From the NCBI GenBank assembly GCA_022823465.1, contig JAJEHX010000045.1:1-64000 (forward strand): DNA of 64,000 nt. The letters are read 5' to 3'. The notes beneath the pieces were generated by a model that saw only the letters and a program-made list of their open reading frames with translations, had not been told where the DNA came from and made no database searches. The position numbers and the translations under genes are program-made. This stretch comes from Candidatus Latescibacterota bacterium (GTDB lineage: Bacteria > JAAXHH01). Of the stretch, positions 1-7,140 are shown one piece after another (within the stretch, counting starts at the first letter, position 1; each line of letters starts with the position of its first letter).

Positions 1-121
1 TGGCGATTTCGGTCGTTCCCTCGGCCAGCGCGGCGAGCACCAGGTTCCGCAGCGTGATCGATTTGCTTCCTGGCAGTTCGATATTGAAATCAACGCTATT
101 ACTAATCGTATTAATCTTCAT
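1..121 (-). CDS. aroA: 3-phosphoshikimate 1-carboxyvinyltransferase (EPSP synthase), N-terminal fragment
   Basis: Only the first 40 codons lie in the window; the rest is beyond position 1. Read from the ATG at 121 on the minus strand, the peptide contains LPGSKSITLRN followed by LVLAALAEGTTEI, which matches the N-terminal strand of EPSP synthases, where PGSKS and the following Arg bind shikimate-3-phosphate and PEP. EPSP synthase makes the sixth step of the shikimate pathway in the cytoplasm. The start lies immediately downstream of an AT-rich palindrome with a TATAAT on the same strand, so the mRNA leader may be extremely short. The gene follows the minus-strand PhyH gene but has no evident functional tie to it. 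MurA shares the fold, but the PGSKSITLRN form favours AroA. Confidence 0.82.
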   Translation of the reverse strand, partial: MKINTISNSVDFNIELPGSKSITLRNLVLAALAEGTTEIA

Positions 122-126
122 AGTAT

Positions 127-146
127 TATTATAATTAGTTATAATA
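127..146. promoter_or_regulatory. AT-rich perfect inverted repeat with TATAAT in both directions, upstream of aroA
   Basis: Eight-base arms flank a four-base centre (positions 127-134 and 139-146, centre TTAG). Each arm carries a TATAAT. The minus-strand TATAAT at 133-128 ends only seven bases before the aroA ATG, so transcription from it would give an almost leaderless mRNA. The whole 115-160 stretch is strikingly AT-rich against a GC-rich background. It could equally be an operator. No matching -35 hexamer was seen at normal spacing. Confidence 0.4.
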
Positions 147-206
147 CGTCTAGTATTTCTTTCGATATCCTTTCATTCCTGCTCGACCTTACCTGATCAA
201 TTAAAA

Positions 207-971
207 CTATACACATCCTGCGTATGCCCGGCCGGATACCAGGTCATATTCGGGCTTATTGCCGCTTCCAATGTACTTCGACCGCGCGTCCATGTATGCA
301 ACGGTCAGACCGATGCGCCGGTCATCGCTCGTATTTGCGTCCGTCCGATGCAGCGCAAGGCTGTGGTGGAACGAACAGCTTCCCGCCTTGAGCGGGACGG
401 CCACTTCCCTTTCGTACCCGACATGCGCGTCCTCGACGCGGAAGTCCTCGAGATGTTTGTGCTCGATCACGCCGGCCTTGTGGGAACCTGAAATGAATCG
501 CATGCACCCGTTATCCTCGGTGGCGTCGTCCAGGGCGATCCAGCAGATGACGAGGTTGGGCGGATCGATGGTCGTCCAGTAAGCCGAATCCTGGTGGGGC
601 GGTTTCGCCGAACCCACCCTCGGCGGTTTGCAGAGGGTCTGATCAACGTAGATTTTGAGATCCGGGCCAATCAGGCTTCGAACCACGCCGAGTATTTTAG
701 GATGACGGGCCAGTTCCATGAAGACCGGATCATACTTCGTCAGATTCCAGATCTTGCGCACGTTATTGAATCGCACGGGATCGGCATCCGCTACACCTTG
801 CTCCACCCGCGGTTCGATCTGAACGTAGTCGGCCGGAAAATCGACCACCTCGTTACCGATGTCTTCCAGGCGCTGATGGAGCGATTTGACCTCCAGGGGC
901 GTAAGGAGATCCTCGTAGGGAAGAAAACCCTGCTCGTTGAACTGGTCGACCTGTTCCTGTGTCAACGACAC
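207..971 (-). CDS. Phytanoyl-CoA dioxygenase (PhyH) family protein, Fe(II)/2-oxoglutarate oxygenase
   Basis: The 254-aa protein has the PhyH layout: an N-terminal helix with FNEQGFLPYEDLL, the iron-binding HxD at His126-Gln-Asp128, a distal His in FHHSLALHRTDAN (His203 or His208) and Arg218/219 placed to bind 2-oxoglutarate. PhyH proteins hydroxylate small substrates using O2 and 2-oxoglutarate; in bacteria the substrates are rarely known, so the substrate here is open. Translation starts at a GTG at 971, fixed by a strong AAGGAGGT five bases upstream. The SGNH hydrolase lies 12 bases upstream on the same strand, so the two are probably co-transcribed. Two other PhyH genes occur at 10534 and 24155, with low similarity between the three outside the iron site. 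Confidence 0.85.
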   Translation of the reverse strand: MSLTQEQVDQFNEQGFLPYEDLLTPLEVKSLHQRLEDIGNEVVDFPADYVQIEPRVEQGVADADPVRFNNVRKIWNLTKYDPVFMELARHPKILGVVRSLIGPDLKIYVDQTLCKPPRVGSAKPPHQDSAYWTTIDPPNLVICWIALDDATEDNGCMRFISGSHKAGVIEHKHLEDFRVEDAHVGYEREVAVPLKAGSCSFHHSLALHRTDANTSDDRRIGLTVAYMDARSKYIGSGNKPEYDLVSGRAYAGCV

Positions 972-983
972 CGCTTACCTCCT

Positions 984-1580
984 TCAGGATGTATGGAACC
1001 ACCACTCGGGCCATGTGAGTACGAGCTTCGCCAGTGCGGCGTAACCGCCTTCGCCAGGGTGAACACGGTCGTTAAGGACCGCTTCGTTACGCCAGACACC
1101 GCCGGCGTGCAGATCATGGATCACCTCGAGATACGGGACGCCGACCCTTCCGGCGATCTCGCCGATAAGCGCCGAAATCTCCACCCTTCGGCCGTGTTCG
1201 TCTTCGTCTATTCCGGGCGGCGGACCGACCATCAACGTGGGAAACAGCGAACTCGCTCGAATCAGGATCTCTTCGGTATTGGCCTCCGTATCGGCTCGTT
1301 CCACCCGTTTCTTCCCATCTATGATCCAGCAGTCGTTCGCCCCGAAACCGAACACCACCCGGCCGTCATGAGGTATCAGGCGCCTGGCTTTCACTTCCGG
1401 ATCCCAGCGCCGGAGCACGTCGACGCTCGTATCGCCGCGAATGCCGAGATTGTAGCAGGTGATCGACACGTCTTCGCTTCTCGACGCGGCGCACGCGCGT
1501 CCCGGCCATCCGAGATAGGCGGGATCGCCGGTTCCGTTCACGTAGGAATCACCTATAAAGTATATACGGACGTCTTCCAT
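984..1580 (-). CDS. SGNH/GDSL-family hydrolase
   Basis: The 198-aa product begins MEDVRIYFIGDSYVNG and carries all four SGNH blocks: GDSY (block I, nucleophile Ser), NLGIRGDTS (block II Gly), GANDCW (block III Asn) and NDRVHPGEGGYA (block V, catalytic Asp and His). Such enzymes are esterases, lipases or deacetylases of small or carbohydrate esters; no signal peptide is seen, so it should act in the cytoplasm. The ATG at 1580 is preferred because it places the first strand at the normal distance from GDS; an in-frame TTG at 1613 would add 11 residues. It is followed after 12 bases by the PhyH gene, probably in one transcript. The substrate cannot be told from sequence. Confidence 0.82.
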   Translation of the reverse strand: MEDVRIYFIGDSYVNGTGDPAYLGWPGRACAASRSEDVSITCYNLGIRGDTSVDVLRRWDPEVKARRLIPHDGRVVFGFGANDCWIIDGKKRVERADTEANTEEILIRASSLFPTLMVGPPPGIDEDEHGRRVEISALIGEIAGRVGVPYLEVIHDLHAGGVWRNEAVLNDRVHPGEGGYAALAKLVLTWPEWWFHTS

Positions 1581-1631
1581 GAGCTTCTCGATCCTCTCCG
1601 CTGACCCATTCAACCATCCGGTCTGTCTGTT

Positions 1632-1683
1632 GTCTCCGGTCCGAGTGCATGTTCGATGTCTCCGGTCCGAGTGCGTGTTCGAT
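1632..1683. repeat. 26-bp tandem duplication in the intergenic region
   Basis: Two head-to-tail copies, 1632-1657 and 1658-1683, differ at one position (A/G). Each begins GTCTCCGGTCCGAGTG. The repeat lies between the 5' end of the SGNH gene and the oxidoreductase gene and is not obviously coding. It is one of a series of short intergenic duplications in this window. Confidence 0.9.
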
Positions 1684-1773
1684 TCCGCACCCGACCATGG
1701 CAGCCGGAAACGCCATAAGCATACGAATTCCCCATATATTTATCAATTGCCAATTGCATCGCGGCATGGAAAA

Positions 1774-1803
1774 TTGACATAGGATGGAATACCATGGTAT
1801 GCG
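1774..1803 (+). promoter_or_regulatory. Weak candidate sigma70-type promoter for the MDR oxidoreductase
   Basis: TTGACA at 1774-1779 is followed after 18 bases by TATGCG at 1798-1803. The -35 is a perfect match but the -10 is poor, so this call rests mainly on position about 70 bases before the gene start and on the 10-bp repeats just downstream. Confidence 0.3.
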
Positions 1804-1810
1804 TTAGGTA

Positions 1811-1836
1811 AACGTCGGTATACGTCGGTATACGTC
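1811..1836. repeat. 10-bp tandem repeat, 2.6 copies, upstream of the MDR oxidoreductase
   Basis: Units read (A/T)ACGTCGGTA at 1811-1820 and 1821-1830, with a partial third copy at 1831-1836. The array sits 35 bases before the chosen start of the downstream gene, so it could be a repeated operator site near the promoter or simply a slippage product. Confidence 0.75.
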
Positions 1837-1871
1837 AAATGGGCGATCAGTCTTTCGCAGGGAACGCAATC

Positions 1872-2879
1872 ATGCGTGCATACGTAATCGACAACAACAT
1901 GCTATGCCCGGCGGATCTGGCCGAACCGCGGGAGCCCGGACCCGGCGAGGCGCTTGTTAGGGTCAGGTCCGTCTCGTTGAACTACCGGGATCTCATGGTC
2001 GCCAGAGGCAAATACGGTAAACCCTTCGAAGGCACTTTCGTCGCCGGTTCCGATATGGCGGGCGATGTGTTGAAAACGGGGCCTGGCGTCGCGGATGTCC
2101 GCCCGGGCGGTCGGGTGGTAAACGCGCCTTTTCGCCGGTGGCCTGCCGGAAAACTCACGCCGGACCGGATGAAGACCCTCGGAGGCGCGGGCGGCGTGGA
2201 CGGCGTCTTATGCGAGCAGGTGCTCTATCCTGCCGACGCGCTGGTTCCCATGCCATCCCATTTTTCCTACGACGAAGGCGCGACGCTGTCCATTGCCGGG
2301 CTGACCGCGTGGGCTTCGGTCGTATCCCAGGGTTGTGTGCAGGCCGGCGAGTGGGTGCTGCTACACGGCACGGGCGGCGTTTCCGTGTTTGCAGCCCAAC
2401 TGGCGAGGATCGCGGGGGCGCGGACTTTGCTGACCACCGCGTCTGAAGAAAAAGCCATCAGAATGAAGGAGGAATTCGGCGTGGTGGAGACCTTCGATTA
2501 TCGCGACGCCGACTGGCCCGAGCAGGTTCGTTCCTTCACCGGGGGCACAGGGGTCGGCCTGGTCGTGGATGTGGCCGGCGGCCAGACCTTTGCGAAATCC
2601 CTCAAAGCCTGTGCGTTGCATGCCCGAATATCCCTTGTGGGCATTCTCGACGGCTTCGAAACGCGCCTGAATCCCTTCGATATCATCGGCCGGCAAATCC
2701 AGGTCCGTGGAATCTACACATCCTCCACCGACGATCTGCGCGACCTGGTAAGGGCCTGCGAAGCGTCGAAGCTCAAACCCTGTATAGACCGCGTGTTTTC
2801 ATTTGATGAAGTACCGGCGGCCTATGACTACCTCGAATCTCAGCGGCATATCGGCAAGATCGTGTGCGCGCTGCCCTGA
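1872..2879 (+). CDS. Zinc-independent medium-chain dehydrogenase/reductase (quinone oxidoreductase-like)
   Basis: The 335-aa protein shows the MDR two-domain plan: an N-terminal GroES-like domain (SLNYRDLMVARGKYG, GSDMAGDV) and a Rossmann domain with the nucleotide-binding HGTGGVS at about residues 165-171. The Cys/His ligands of zinc alcohol dehydrogenases are absent, pointing to a zinc-free NADPH-dependent enone or quinone reductase in the cytoplasm. Substrate is unknown. The start at 1872 is chosen because AGGGA stands eight bases upstream and MRAYVIDNN is a typical MDR beginning; an upstream ATG at 1839 would add 11 residues. The gene stands alone; the next gene is convergent. Confidence 0.85.
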   Translation: MRAYVIDNNMLCPADLAEPREPGPGEALVRVRSVSLNYRDLMVARGKYGKPFEGTFVAGSDMAGDVLKTGPGVADVRPGGRVVNAPFRRWPAGKLTPDRMKTLGGAGGVDGVLCEQVLYPADALVPMPSHFSYDEGATLSIAGLTAWASVVSQGCVQAGEWVLLHGTGGVSVFAAQLARIAGARTLLTTASEEKAIRMKEEFGVVETFDYRDADWPEQVRSFTGGTGVGLVVDVAGGQTFAKSLKACALHARISLVGILDGFETRLNPFDIIGRQIQVRGIYTSSTDDLRDLVRACEASKLKPCIDRVFSFDEVPAAYDYLESQRHIGKIVCALP

Positions 2880-2936
2880 TGTTCGCGCGCTACCCTCACG
2901 TCCCTGCCGTGCCCCGAAGCTCCCGCGCTACCCTGA
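2867..2936. repeat. Imperfect triplicate of a 13-bp unit starting at the stop codon of the MDR gene
   Basis: The last 13 bases of the gene, including its TGA (CGCGCTGCCCTGA at 2867-2879), recur with one or two changes at 2886-2898 and 2924-2936 (CGCGCTACCCT core). The copies lie in the gap between two convergent genes. No hairpin with a T-tract was seen, so this does not look like a terminator. Confidence 0.6.
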
Positions 2937-3001
2937 CGCTACTCAGCTGCCTTGTCGTTCCCGCGCTGTCATATTAGCTAAAGCAAGATCCACATAGCTG
3001 C

Positions 3002-5248
3002 TCAGCGTATTTTCAGGTGGCGCATCCTGTCGGTCACCCGTCCGATGCAGGCCGCCTGTTCGTACCCGGCGTCGCGGAGTTTCGAGAGGACTTCATCGAC
3101 TCTGGCAGAAGGCACGCCGGCCAGGAGACCGCCGGACGTCTGGGGATCGTACAGGATGGCGCCAGCCGCGTCCGAAGTGTCCGCCTCACCAGCGGCAGCC
3201 TCTATCTGCCACCTCTTCTGCAGATGTTCCCGGTTTGAGGGTGCCAGGGTGCTTTCAACGCCAGCGGCGATACACTCCTCGGTGCCTTCGTAGCGGAGCA
3301 CGCGGTCGATTTCGATCTCCGCGCCCGCGCCGCTGGCCTCGAGCATCTCGCCCAGGTGGCCCGCCAGACCGAAGCCGGTCACGTCGGTGACGGCCGATAT
3401 GCCGGTCTGCGCAAGGACCCGTGCGGCCTCCGTGTTGGACTGCAGCATGCCTTCGAAGACTTCGTCGACCCACCTGCCCCTCGCTTTAAGGTGCATGTCG
3501 GCCGCGAGGATGATTCCCGTACCGACGGGTTTGGCAAGGACGAGCCCGTCGCCGGGCTGCAATCCGCCTTTCCTGAACACGGAGTCGCTGCCGGTCAGGC
3601 CGTTCATTGTCACGCTGACGGCCGTCTCCGATCCTTCGCTGGTATGGCCTCCCAGCAGCGTGACGCGCAGGCGCCGGGCTTCTTCCGCGATGCCGCCCAT
3701 GAGCTGTCTCAGATCGTTCGCCACGAGGTGTTTTTTCGCGTAGGGGAGGGTGACCGTGACCAGCGCCGAATGAGGGTCGGCACCCATGGCATACAGGTCG
3801 GACGCGGCGTGGACCAAGGCGATGCGGCCGAAGAGATGCAGGTCGCCGGTGAAGGCGCGGAATCCGTCCACGGTCTGCACCAGCGACCGGCCTGGAGGTA
3901 CCTCCAGGAGCGCCGCGTCGTCGGCGTCGCGCAGGCCGATCCGCACGTCCTCCCGGTCGAATACTTCCAACTCGTCAAGCACCCCGGTCAACACGGTCGA
4001 CCCGACCTTGGCGCCGCAACCGGAGCAACGCATGGCTGCCTCGTCCGCGTCTCCGTCGGCTTCTTTCGCGGCGTGCGGCGAGTCGCCGGCGGGATCCATG
4101 GGCGGCAGCAGGGACGGTTCAAATTTCCGCATCCACCGCCGGTCGATCCAGTCCTTCAGACGCCATACCCACGCTCCGTGGAAAGCGAGGTGGCGCCGGC
4201 TCGCGACGGCGTTCCGCGTGCCGGTCATCAGCAGCGCGAGGGCCGAAGCCTGGGGCCTGTACGGAACCAGGGTACGTTTCTCCAGCCAGGCATGCAGGTT
4301 GCGGGCCAGGACCGGTCCCTCCCGGACCGCGTACACACCGGATTTGGGTAGGGGACGGGACTCGAATTCGATGCAGTCGCCCGCCGCGAAGACATTGTCG
4401 TAACCCGTTACCTGGAGCGTGTCCCGCACCCGGATGAATCCGGCCTCGCTGGTGTCCAGGTTCGTATTACGCAACAGATCGGGCGGCGCTCCTCCCGTGG
4501 CCCAGAGCAGAAAATCGCAGGGCAGAGACGGATGATCTTCGAAATGGACCTCCGTTTCGTCCACACCCGCGACGCGTCGGCCGGCCACGCAGGTGATCCC
4601 CTTCTCTTCGAGGTATCGCATGATAATCCTGGCGACGCGGGGATTATGGCCCGTCAGCAAAGTGGACTGCGACTCCACGAGCGTGATCTCGATAGGGGCG
4701 AAGCGTTCCCCCCACCTCGCGTGCATGGCGAAGGCCAGCTCCGCACCGGCCGCTCCGCCGCCTGCAATGACGATCCGCAGGGGTTGTCCGTCGGGGCGGT
4801 GGTTCTCCTCGAACTGGTGGACCCTCCGCAGTAGCTTGCCGAGCGGCCTGGTAGGCACGGCGTGTTCCCGGACGCCGGGGGTGTCTATGCCCCTGGGAAT
4901 CGAACCGATATTGATCGAGAGGGCATCGTAGGCGAGAGACGGTCTGCCATCCTCGAAGAAAACCTGCTGGAGGGCAGGGTCGAGGCCGGCGGCCCGCGCC
5001 CTGATGAACCGGATACCCGCCCAAGCGCACAGCGGCCTGAGTTCCATTTCCATTTCATCGGGGCGGTACAGCCCGGCCAGGCAACCCGGAAGCATGCCGG
5101 AATAACAGACGGTGGATTCGTCGGAGACAAGCGTGACGCGGATTCCGCGAAGGGCCTTTTTCATGGCCAGCATGCGGATTACCTGCACGTGGGAATGTCC
5201 GCCGCCGACCAGTACGAGGTCCTTTCTGAAAGGTGTTGTCTGGTTCAT
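3002..5248 (-). CDS. selD: Bifunctional FAD/NAD(P)H-dependent oxidoreductase - selenide, water dikinase fusion
   Basis: The 748-aa protein joins two enzymes. Residues about 8-370 form an NADH-dehydrogenase-like flavoprotein: LVLVGGGHSHVQVI binds the FAD ADP moiety, a second dinucleotide fold begins IVIAGGGAAGAEL, and FAAGDCIEF closes the FAD site. From about residue 405 comes a full SelD domain: CSGCGAKVG with catalytic-type Cys411 and Lys414, DDAALLE, HAASDLYAMGA and LLGGHT for Mg-ATP binding, and the PQTSGGLLA segment near the end. SelD makes selenophosphate from selenide and ATP for selenocysteine or 2-selenouridine. Such fusions are known in other bacteria; the flavin half may supply reduced selenium. 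The ATG at 5248 is chosen since the upstream 33 codons resemble no family member. No selA, selB or mnmH neighbour is present here. Confidence 0.9.
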   Translation of the reverse strand: MNQTTPFRKDLVLVGGGHSHVQVIRMLAMKKALRGIRVTLVSDESTVCYSGMLPGCLAGLYRPDEMEMELRPLCAWAGIRFIRARAAGLDPALQQVFFEDGRPSLAYDALSINIGSIPRGIDTPGVREHAVPTRPLGKLLRRVHQFEENHRPDGQPLRIVIAGGGAAGAELAFAMHARWGERFAPIEITLVESQSTLLTGHNPRVARIIMRYLEEKGITCVAGRRVAGVDETEVHFEDHPSLPCDFLLWATGGAPPDLLRNTNLDTSEAGFIRVRDTLQVTGYDNVFAAGDCIEFESRPLPKSGVYAVREGPVLARNLHAWLEKRTLVPYRPQASALALLMTGTRNAVASRRHLAFHGAWVWRLKDWIDRRWMRKFEPSLLPPMDPAGDSPHAAKEADGDADEAAMRCSGCGAKVGSTVLTGVLDELEVFDREDVRIGLRDADDAALLEVPPGRSLVQTVDGFRAFTGDLHLFGRIALVHAASDLYAMGADPHSALVTVTLPYAKKHLVANDLRQLMGGIAEEARRLRVTLLGGHTSEGSETAVSVTMNGLTGSDSVFRKGGLQPGDGLVLAKPVGTGIILAADMHLKARGRWVDEVFEGMLQSNTEAARVLAQTGISAVTDVTGFGLAGHLGEMLEASGAGAEIEIDRVLRYEGTEECIAAGVESTLAPSNREHLQKRWQIEAAAGEADTSDAAGAILYDPQTSGGLLAGVPSARVDEVLSKLRDAGYEQAACIGRVTDRMRHLKIR

Positions 5249-5691
5249 GATCGGTACGACTTTGTATCGACGTGTTCTCTTTGAATCGCCACGCGGAATC
5301 GCCACGCGCTTTCTCAGCTGTGATGCGAAGCCGTCCGAGCACCGCAACGATTCCGGGAACTTCTAATGCGTCGCATAGCGCTCCCGCCAGATCCGTGAGG
5401 TCCGGGAACCCCGACGACCGCGGGAATTGGAATATACAAGGCGAGACCTGTCAGACCAAAGACCATTATGGTCCCGGTAAATGAGCAAAAGTGCAAGCTA
5501 TGCTGTGTCGTCGCAGTACCGCGCCCGGCCTTGACACGCGCAGTAGATTAACCATTCGCGGATCTAGTCCAACGTAGTGATTCGTATGGCGTATCTTAAG
5601 GCTCACAACAAGACGCGATAAATGGCGTAAAACGAACGGCGGATCACCATTAGAATCTAACGGCGAATCACAACTAAATTGGGGAGATTCA
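5249..5691. other. Gene-free stretch between selD and the 177-aa unknown gene, with short duplications
   Basis: No convincing gene was seen in these 443 bases. Two direct repeats are present: a perfect 13-bp tandem GAATCGCCACGCG at 5283-5295 and 5296-5308, and AACGGCG(G/A)ATCAC at 5635-5647 and 5659-5671 (24-bp period). The right half is AT-richer than the genome average and should hold the promoter of the downstream gene. A perfect TTGACA at 5531 has no acceptable -10 at 16-18 bases. Confidence 0.6.
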
Positions 5692-6225
5692 ATGGCTTTC
5701 AACATTAAAAAACGCGGCAAGTTGACCTACTATTACCACGGAGACAGCCCGGTGCTCTCGGCCCTGGTGACCGAAGAACAGCCGGACGGCGATCTGAAGA
5801 TCTACTTCGCCGGTCTCACGGGCGGCTATTCGGCCAAGGGCGTTCTGGAGCGGGATGAACTGATATCGATGGAGCCGGACGAGGAAATCCCCCTCGTCTT
5901 TCAGAGCTGGGAAAAGTGGCTGATCGACGCCGGCCTGTGCACGTCCCTCAGGGAAGTCGATTTCATCGAGGTGCACGCCTTCGGCTGCCAGCCGAAATCG
6001 CCGAACCCTCTCGTGGATCCGATTGGGTACGCCGCCGAGCAGGACAGGTTGAAGGAAGCCTACGCCCGGGCGTACAGCAGCTTCTTCAGGGACTACCTTC
6101 CCGATAACGGCGTGCCATGCCGGTTTACGGTCCACCTGGTAGACGTCCCGGACAAGGCCGCGTCTTACGAGTTCTACTCCACGGCGCTCTGGCAAAGGTC
6201 GCTGCAGTCAGTGACCTCCGATTGA
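5692..6225 (+). CDS. Hypothetical protein, 177 aa
   Basis: I do not recognise this family. The product is soluble-looking and acidic, with a regular start (GGGGAG eight bases before the ATG) and codon use like its neighbours, so it is very likely real. The N-terminus KKRGKLTYYYHGDSP and LKIYFAGLTGGYSAKGVLERDEL suggests a small beta-rich domain, followed by a helical middle (EAYARAYSSFFRDYL) and a beta strand RFTVHLVDVP. There is no signal peptide or membrane segment. It stands between the divergent selD and the promoter of the sulfatase island and is about 75 bases short of that promoter, so it is probably its own transcript. Confidence 0.7.
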   Translation: MAFNIKKRGKLTYYYHGDSPVLSALVTEEQPDGDLKIYFAGLTGGYSAKGVLERDELISMEPDEEIPLVFQSWEKWLIDAGLCTSLREVDFIEVHAFGCQPKSPNPLVDPIGYAAEQDRLKEAYARAYSSFFRDYLPDNGVPCRFTVHLVDVPDKAASYEFYSTALWQRSLQSVTSD

Positions 6226-6300
6226 TCCATGGATTTTTGATGCTTCGAGACCCGTTTCAAGACCGTTGTATACCTGAAGCGGATCGGACCGATTACCAGC

Positions 6301-6329
6301 TTGACACCCGACCGGTTCCGGATCATATT
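6301..6329 (+). promoter_or_regulatory. Sigma70-type promoter of the sulfatase island
   Basis: TTGACA at 6301-6306, a 17-base spacer and CATATT at 6324-6329 (four of six matches to TATAAT). Transcription would start near 6336, giving a leader of about 67 bases before the RraA-like gene at 6403. All genes to 17278 are on this strand with small gaps, so this may drive a long operon. Confidence 0.65.
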
Positions 6330-6402
6330 CACCGGGTTCAATCCACCGTTCCACCAGTTTGATTCCCGATCTTTACCGTACGCACCCCGGAAGGAGCAAT
6401 GC

Positions 6403-7140
6403 ATGACCGCGCGGTCCTCGCAGGAGGCGCTGGAAGCGCTGAAACAGTTCGATACGCCCTCGATCACGAACGTAGTGGCGACCTACCCGACCCACCCTCT
6501 CTGCCTGGGCCTGTACAATCCATGGTCGGAGAACTGGTACACCGACCAGACCATCAAGTGCATCTATCCCGAACTCGGGCGCACCGTCGGCTATGCCGTG
6601 ACCTGCGTCTTCGGCCTGCCCGAACCCGGCTTTAAAAACCTCTCTTTCATAGATATCATTGACGCGCTGGATGAGTCTCCCCGACCGACGATACTCGTGA
6701 TTCAGCAGAAATACCCGCCCGAGATCGCCGGCAAGGTGGGGCTGGCCGGCGGCAACATGGCTTCGGCCAGCAAGGCCGTGGGATGCGTCGGAATGCTATC
6801 CAACGGCCCCTCCCGGGATGTCGACGAGATCCGGCCCATGGAATTCCAGTACTTGTTGAGCGGCGTGACCCCGGGCCACGGGGACATGGCGGTACATGCC
6901 GTAAACGTGCCTGTGTCCGTGGGCGGGATGGACGTTGCGCCGGGTGAGATCATCCACATGGACGAGAACGGCGCCTGCAAGTTCCCGGCGAGCAAGCTGG
7001 ATGCGGTCCTCGAAAACGCCACGGCCCTGGCGGCCGAGGAGGAAGAACGCATAACCGCGTTCCAGAATGCCCGGTCGGCCGACGAAGTCAAGGCCATCCT
7101 GGGCGGACACGGCTACGGCAAGAAAGACGAACAAGCATGA
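6403..7140 (+). CDS. RraA-like family protein (putative 4-hydroxy-4-methyl-2-oxoglutarate aldolase/decarboxylase-type)
   Basis: The 245-aa protein carries the RraA-type core: GNMASASKAVGCVGMLSNG followed by SRDVDEI, matching the conserved G-x(n)-A-x-G...N/DGxxRD pattern whose Arg-Asp coordinates metal and oxalacetate or pyruvate in HMG/CHA aldolases. True RraA (RNase E regulator) is about 160 aa; this longer form belongs to the catabolic branch common next to sulfatases and dioxygenases. The start at 6403 is set by AAGGAG at 6391-6396. Its stop overlaps the next start (ATGA), so it is translationally coupled to the sulfatase. The role in cleaving a 2-oxo acid from the substrate is inference. 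Confidence 0.8.
   Translation: MTARSSQEALEALKQFDTPSITNVVATYPTHPLCLGLYNPWSENWYTDQTIKCIYPELGRTVGYAVTCVFGLPEPGFKNLSFIDIIDALDESPRPTILVIQQKYPPEIAGKVGLAGGNMASASKAVGCVGMLSNGPSRDVDEIRPMEFQYLLSGVTPGHGDMAVHAVNVPVSVGGMDVAPGEIIHMDENGACKFPASKLDAVLENATALAAEEEERITAFQNARSADEVKAILGGHGYGKKDEQA

Noticed and set aside
594-1604. 336-codon plus-strand frame over the PhyH and SGNH genes
   Set aside because: It is antisense to two genes with complete active sites and excellent ribosome sites; the translated text resembles no protein.
1610-1795. Small minus-strand frames in the gap before the MDR gene
   Set aside because: They mostly translate the 26-bp tandem repeat; no ribosome site or family likeness.
5531-5536. 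Perfect TTGACA upstream of the 177-aa gene
   Set aside because: No -10-like hexamer at 16-18 bases (ATTCGC there), so not called a promoter.
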